A stretch of DNA of 16,382 nucleotides, from the NCBI GenBank assembly GCA_024653385.1, contig JANLFZ010000082.1, forward strand, positions 1-16,382. The letters run 5' to 3'. The notes beneath the pieces are model-generated. The model was not told where the DNA came from. It did no database searches and worked only from the letters and a program-made list of their open reading frames with translations. The stretch's first letter is position 1; each line of letters begins with the position of its first letter. The position numbers and the translations under genes are program-made. Positions 13,931-16,382 of the stretch are shown in pieces. This DNA comes from Thermoguttaceae bacterium (GTDB lineage: Bacteria > Planctomycetota > Planctomycetia > Pirellulales > Thermoguttaceae).

Positions 13931-14064
13931 GTGAGGAGGTTAGGTGCGGTTGCCTCGCCGACGGCCTCCCCACAGGGACACCGCATCGAGGCGTCAGGCA
14001 TTGCATCCCGCGGTGGAAGCCCGTCGTGCGTCGACGCCTGACAGACGCTCGTCGGGATTTTTTT
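13931..14064 (+). ncRNA. candidate structured small RNA, about 130 nt, family unknown
   Basis: A promoter at 13896-13923 and a strong terminator at 14020-14064 bracket a stretch with no recognisable protein. Several helices can form: 13943-13950 with 13980-13987 (8 pairs, one G-U), TCCC/GGGA at 13967-13978 closing a CACA loop, CACCGC (13979-13984) with GCGGTG (14010-14015), GCCTCG (13952-13957) with CGAGGC (13987-13992), and GTCAGGC (13993-13999) with GCCTGAC in the terminator loop (14036-14042). Some exclude each other, which suggests alternative folds. A purine-rich GAGGAGG near the 5' end could pair with CCTCC at 13965-13969. It does not show the SRP RNA, 6S, tmRNA or tRNA patterns I know. 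It may be a free regulatory RNA or a prematurely terminated leader of the XRE gene downstream. Confidence 0.6.
14020..14064 (+). terminator. intrinsic terminator of the small RNA
   Basis: The left arm 14020-14032 (CCCGTCGTGCGTC) pairs with 14044-14056 (GACGCTCGTCGGG), giving 11 pairs with two symmetric T-T mismatches, an 11-nt loop, then A and seven T (14058-14064). This is the clearest rho-independent terminator in the window. Its loop carries GCCTGAC, complementary to 13993-13999 upstream. Confidence 0.8.
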
Positions 14065-14081
14065 ATACGCCGCCAAAGCCC

Positions 14082-14110
14082 TTGACAAACGTTCACCGAT
14101 TCTGTACATA
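14082..14110 (+). promoter_or_regulatory. near-consensus sigma-70 promoter of the XRE gene
   Basis: TTGACA (14082-14087, perfect), 17-nt spacer, TACATA (14105-14110, 4 of 6). Start is near 14117, giving a leader of about 44 nt to the ATG at 14161. It is the strongest -35 in the window and lies just 17 nt after the T-run of the small RNA. Confidence 0.7.
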
Positions 14111-14116
14111 AGTACA
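14103..14116. promoter_or_regulatory. candidate operator palindrome over the XRE -10 box
   Basis: TGTAC (14103-14107) and GTACA (14112-14116) are inverted half-sites around ATAA, covering the -10 box; TACAT is also directly repeated. The position fits repression by blocking RNA polymerase, and the nearest DNA-binding protein is the XRE regulator the promoter drives, so self-repression is a natural inference. Confidence 0.5.
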
Positions 14117-14160
14117 TATTCCAGCGTGGGCGATGCGTCGGCCGCAGCGAGGCCTCGATC

Positions 14161-14682
14161 ATGGCCAATCTGCCCCAGGAAAATCTGCGGCGTCTGATGA
14201 CGCGCGCGGGGCTAACCATCGAACAACTGGCGGACCGGGCGGGAGTCGACTGCCGTTCGATCCGCGGCATCCTCGATGGCTCGAATCGCCCCCATGCCCG
14301 CACGCTCCACCGTCTGGCCGAGGGGCTGGGCGTCGATGCCGACGAGTTCTTCCTCGATCCGGTGCGGTTGCTCTATCGCCGCCTCGACCGGCAAACCAAC
14401 CCATTGGTGGCCGAGATCCTCCAGGCGCATCCCGAGCTGACCGAGGGGTGGACCGCCGCCGATTTCGACGAGCTGCACAGCCGGTTCGGCACCGGCGGTG
14501 GGCTGACGGCCGACGGGGCCCTGGAGACGATCCACCGGATGAACCGCAACCGGTCGCTCCACGAGCGGCTTGCGGTGCTGCTGGAAACAAGCCAGAGGGA
14601 ACTGATCGGCAAACTGATCGATGCGTTCTACGAACAAGCACTCGTTTCCGGCGACGATAGACCCTTGCATCAAGATGGCTAA
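14161..14682 (+). CDS. XRE-family helix-turn-helix regulator, 173 aa
   Basis: The N-terminal HTH_3/XRE DNA-binding domain spans residues about 5-62: helix 2 is IEQLADRAGV (20-29), the recognition helix is CRSIRGILDGS (31-41), then ARTLHRLAEGLGVDADEFF. The remaining about 110 residues (from LDPVRLLYRRLDRQTNPLVA) are helical with no known effector domain; HSRFGTGGGLTADGALE is a conserved-looking patch. It is longer than phage Cro/CI-type short regulators but has no peptidase or kinase domain. The ATG at 14161 has GAGG about 8 nt upstream. It is probably self-regulated through the palindrome at 14103-14116. Its stop codon overlaps the -35 box of the fliN promoter, so its transcription could read into that promoter. 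What it controls is not shown by the sequence. Confidence 0.88.
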   Translation: MANLPQENLRRLMTRAGLTIEQLADRAGVDCRSIRGILDGSNRPHARTLHRLAEGLGVDADEFFLDPVRLLYRRLDRQTNPLVAEILQAHPELTEGWTAADFDELHSRFGTGGGLTADGALETIHRMNRNRSLHERLAVLLETSQRELIGKLIDAFYEQALVSGDDRPLHQDG

Positions 14683-14707
14683 AGTCGCCATGCGGTTTAG
14701 CCGATAG
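14680..14707 (+). promoter_or_regulatory. sigma-28 (FliA)-type flagellar promoter upstream of fliN
   Basis: TAAAGTCG (14680-14687), 12-nt spacer, GCCGATAG (14700-14707). The enterobacterial sigma-28 consensus is TAAAGTTT, N11, GCCGATAA, so the match is 6 of 8 at the -35 and 7 of 8 at the -10, with one extra spacer base. The TAAA overlaps the XRE stop codon. Start would be near 14714, leaving a leader of about 77 nt to the ATG at 14791. The gene behind it is flagellar, which supports the call. Confidence 0.65.
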
Positions 14708-14790
14708 GGGGAGTGCCGAAGAAGCGGGCTATCCGGAAGGTTTGCGCAGTTTTTCCTTTTCTCGCAGTTTATTCACCCGACGGCGTTCGT

Positions 14791-15189
14791 ATGGCAGAGG
14801 CATCCCCGGCGGGGGCGAAAACGGGCGCGCAGCGAGCCACGGGCGGCAAGTCCGCGGGTACGCCGCCAGCGGGCCGTCGCGGTGCGGTTCGTCTGAAAGA
14901 CCTGCCGAACTACGCGCGCAGCTTGTTGCGCATTCAGGTGCCGGTCGTGGTCACGCTCGCGCAGAAACGCATGCATTTGGGGCGGGTGCTCGAGTGGGGG
15001 CCCGGCTCGCTGATCCAGTTCGACAAATCGTGCGAAGAGATGCTCGAGCTGTCGGCGGGCGGCCACCCGATCGCGGTGGGCGAGGCGGTCAAGGTGGGCG
15101 ACAAGTTCGGTCTGCGCATCACCTCGATGATCCTGCCCGACGAGCGGTTCCAGCCGGTGCGTCCCCAGACGCCGCCCTCGGCCGGCTAG
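14791..15189 (+). CDS. fliN: FliN/FliM C-terminal (SpoA) domain flagellar motor switch protein, 132 aa
   Basis: The SpoA/FliMN_C domain occupies residues about 49-114: IQVPVVVTLAQKRMHLGRVL, then GPGSLIQFDK, GEAVKVGDKFGLRITSM, the usual FliN pattern of a strand, an L-x-GPGS turn and a final GLRIT strand. FliN forms the lower C-ring of the flagellar motor and binds the export machinery. The first about 35 residues are Ala/Gly/Lys-rich and probably disordered. The ATG at 14791 is chosen although no ribosome site precedes it. A longer frame starts with GTG at 14713, but the predicted sigma-28 transcript begins there, and the extra residues look non-coding. No other flagellar gene is in the window; the neighbours are an XRE regulator and, convergent, a TPR protein. 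Confidence 0.85.
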   Translation: MAEASPAGAKTGAQRATGGKSAGTPPAGRRGAVRLKDLPNYARSLLRIQVPVVVTLAQKRMHLGRVLEWGPGSLIQFDKSCEEMLELSAGGHPIAVGEAVKVGDKFGLRITSMILPDERFQPVRPQTPPSAG

Positions 15190-15200
15190 CCCGGTAGAGC

Positions 15201-15214
15201 GGGTGCTTGCACCC
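15201..15214. other. short hairpin after fliN
   Basis: GGGTG and CACCC close a CTTG loop (GGGTGCTTGCACCC) 12 nt after the fliN stop. It has no T-run directly behind it; it may serve as a weak end signal between the convergent fliN and TPR genes. Confidence 0.35.
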
Positions 15215-15219
15215 ACGTG

Positions 15220-15241
15220 TTCCTGTCGGCTTCCTGTCGGC
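15220..15241. repeat. tandem 11-bp duplication
   Basis: TTCCTGTCGGC occurs twice with no gap (15220-15230 and 15231-15241) in the gap between fliN and the TPR gene. It looks like a recent slippage duplication. Confidence 0.7.
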
Positions 15242-15295
15242 GCGCGCAACCCGCAGCCCGCGTCTGCGTGCGAGCACACACGCTGCCGCTTGATA

Positions 15296-16382
15296 CTACG
15301 GCTTCTTGGCGCCGGCGTTTTTCTTGGCTTCCAGGGCGGCCTTGAACACTTCGAGTTCTTTGACCAGAAGCCCCGAGTGCGGTTCCATCTCGATGGCCTT
15401 GGTCTGCACGCGCACGGCTTCCTCGAGTTCGCCGCGCGCGAAGTGGACGTGCGCGAGCGTGTCGAGGTACGCGCCGTTGTTCGGGCTCAGTTCGAGCGAC
15501 TTGCGCGAGAACTTCAACGCCTCGTCGAGATCGCCCTTGGTGTTCCCGACGAGCCAGGCATACTGGTTGTAGTGGTTGGCATCGTCGGGCTCTTCGAGGA
15601 TTTGCTCCTTCATCATGGCCGCGGCCCGTTCGACCAGCCTGTCCGCGCGCTTGCGTTGTTCGGGGGTTGCGTCGGGGAGCCGGTAGAACGCGATCAGGGC
15701 GTCGACTTCGGTGGGGTCGGCGCGGAGGGCGTCTTCGAGGTGCTGGACGTGGTTAGCCTGGTCGCCCTGCTCTTTGGCGTGGCAGGCGAGGAAGTAGTGC
15801 ATGCGAGCGACCATTTCGTGGCGGCGGCGGCCGGCCAACTCTTCCTGCCGGATGCGCTTTTCCGTGAAGACCTCGATGGCGCCGCGGAGGGCCTCGGCCG
15901 CGGCCTGGTGGTTGCCCTGATCGTGGAACATCTCGGCCAGGGCATTGTTGGCAAGGACGGTGGCGACCGGCAGGCCCGCGCCGGCCACGCGGCGGAACTC
16001 GGCCTCGGCCCACCTAAACAGCCCGCGCCGCCGCAACGACCAGGCGGTCTGGAGATGGGCCTCCAGGCGCTGGGGGTCGTTGCCCGGACTGAGCTGCCGC
16101 GCCTGCTCGGCCGTTTTCTCGGCCAGGTCGTTCTGGCCTTGTTCGGCGTACGCCTGCGCGAGGTGGTACATCAGCGTGGCGACGATGGCCGGGCTGGTAT
16201 CGTCCGGGGCGCGGAGCAAGGCCGATCTCTCGGCATCGACCACCCGGGCCCAATCGGCCAGGGCCCCCTTCGGGTCTTCCCGAAGCCGAAGATAGGCCAA
16301 CAGCCACCGCGCGGCGGCGCGCGCCCACGTGGCCGACATCCTCCGGCGCGAGCTGACCGGCAGCCGTCGCCCCGCCGCGCGG
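15296..16382 (-). CDS. tetratricopeptide repeat (TPR) protein, 5' end beyond the window
   Basis: Helical repeat protein, probably a scaffold for protein contacts. TPR units are visible at about residues 53-86 (ATLMYHLAQAYAEQGQNDLA), 125-158, 177-210, 254-286 (NQYAWLVGNTKGDLDEALKF) and 288-321 (AYLDTLAHVHFARGELEEAV), counted from the Met at 16339. The frame stays open from that Met to the window edge, and the only Shine-Dalgarno-like GGAGG touches that ATG with no spacing. The Met is therefore probably internal, and what is seen is the C-terminal 361 residues of a longer protein. The C-terminus is Lys-rich (EAKKNAGAKKP). Planctomycetes carry many long TPR proteins of this type, so no specific role can be given. 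Confidence 0.82.
   Translation of the reverse strand, partial: RAAGRRLPVSSRRRMSATWARAAARWLLAYLRLREDPKGALADWARVVDAERSALLRAPDDTSPAIVATLMYHLAQAYAEQGQNDLAEKTAEQARQLSPGNDPQRLEAHLQTAWSLRRRGLFRWAEAEFRRVAGAGLPVATVLANNALAEMFHDQGNHQAAAEALRGAIEVFTEKRIRQEELAGRRRHEMVARMHYFLACHAKEQGDQANHVQHLEDALRADPTEVDALIAFYRLPDATPEQRKRADRLVERAAAMMKEQILEEPDDANHYNQYAWLVGNTKGDLDEALKFSRKSLELSPNNGAYLDTLAHVHFARGELEEAVRVQTKAIEMEPHSGLLVKELEVFKAALEAKKNAGAKKP

Noticed and set aside
13931..14064. SRP (4.5S), 6S RNA or a known riboswitch
   Set aside because: The conserved SRP apical GGAAG/AGCAGCC pattern and the motifs of the common riboswitches I know are absent, and the 5' and 3' ends do not form a 6S-like closing helix.
12802..14109. 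435-codon minus-strand frame opposite the exonuclease and small RNA
   Set aside because: It runs through the exonuclease gene, a promoter and a terminator and resembles no protein.
13944..14110. Possible leader peptide starting GTG after the GAGGAGG in the small RNA
   Set aside because: The frame runs through the intrinsic terminator and the next promoter; composition is Arg-rich and non-protein-like. The purine tract may be structural.

Overview
The window looks like chromosomal DNA from a GC-rich planctomycete, most likely of the Pirellulales type. This is inferred from gene content, not from a marker gene. The supporting signs are a Tat-exported Gfo/Idh/MocA oxidoreductase beside a DUF6807 (PmoA-like) protein, a secreted beta-sandwich protein, a regulatory-looking PTS cluster with no sugar permease, several GTG starts, and many genes with weak or no Shine-Dalgarno sequence. 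No rRNA, tRNA, CRISPR array, transposase or prophage gene was seen.

The left half (about 111-7807) is one long minus-strand block. From its promoter side it reads sugar-phosphate isomerase/epimerase, arfB (ribosome rescue) and a UVR-motif protein. A new sigma-70-like promoter at 5514-5542 then leads hpf (ribosome hibernation), ptsN (EIIA), ptsH (HPr), ptsI (Enzyme I), a radical-SAM-linked DUF2344 protein and an RNase E/G. The block therefore joins translation rescue, ribosome hibernation, a PEP-driven phosphorelay and RNA decay. It recalls the hpf-ptsN neighbourhood of Proteobacteria, but HPr and Enzyme I are in the same run here and no EIIB/EIIC is present. Four of the starts used here (ptsH, ptsN, DUF6807, beta-sandwich) are internal ATGs preferred over longer open frames, and fliN is also shortened.

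The middle (7911-12315) runs mostly rightward: an LptF/LptG-type permease, then its own promoter and a DUF6807 plus Gfo/Idh/MocA pair typical of planctomycete carbohydrate catabolism. A secreted beta-sandwich protein on the minus strand ends 17 bp from that pair.

The right part holds most of the unexplained structure. A non-coding island of about 700 bp (12316-13011) is packed with perfect or near-perfect inverted repeats, including a nested double hairpin at 12753-12865. A PolB-like 3'-5' exonuclease follows. Next comes a likely stand-alone structured small RNA (about 13931-14064) with its own promoter and a strong intrinsic terminator. An XRE regulator then has a near-consensus promoter carrying a palindrome over the -10 box. 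A FliN/SpoA flagellar-switch protein follows, with a sigma-28 (FliA)-type promoter overlapping the XRE stop codon. The window ends inside a minus-strand TPR protein whose start probably lies beyond the edge.
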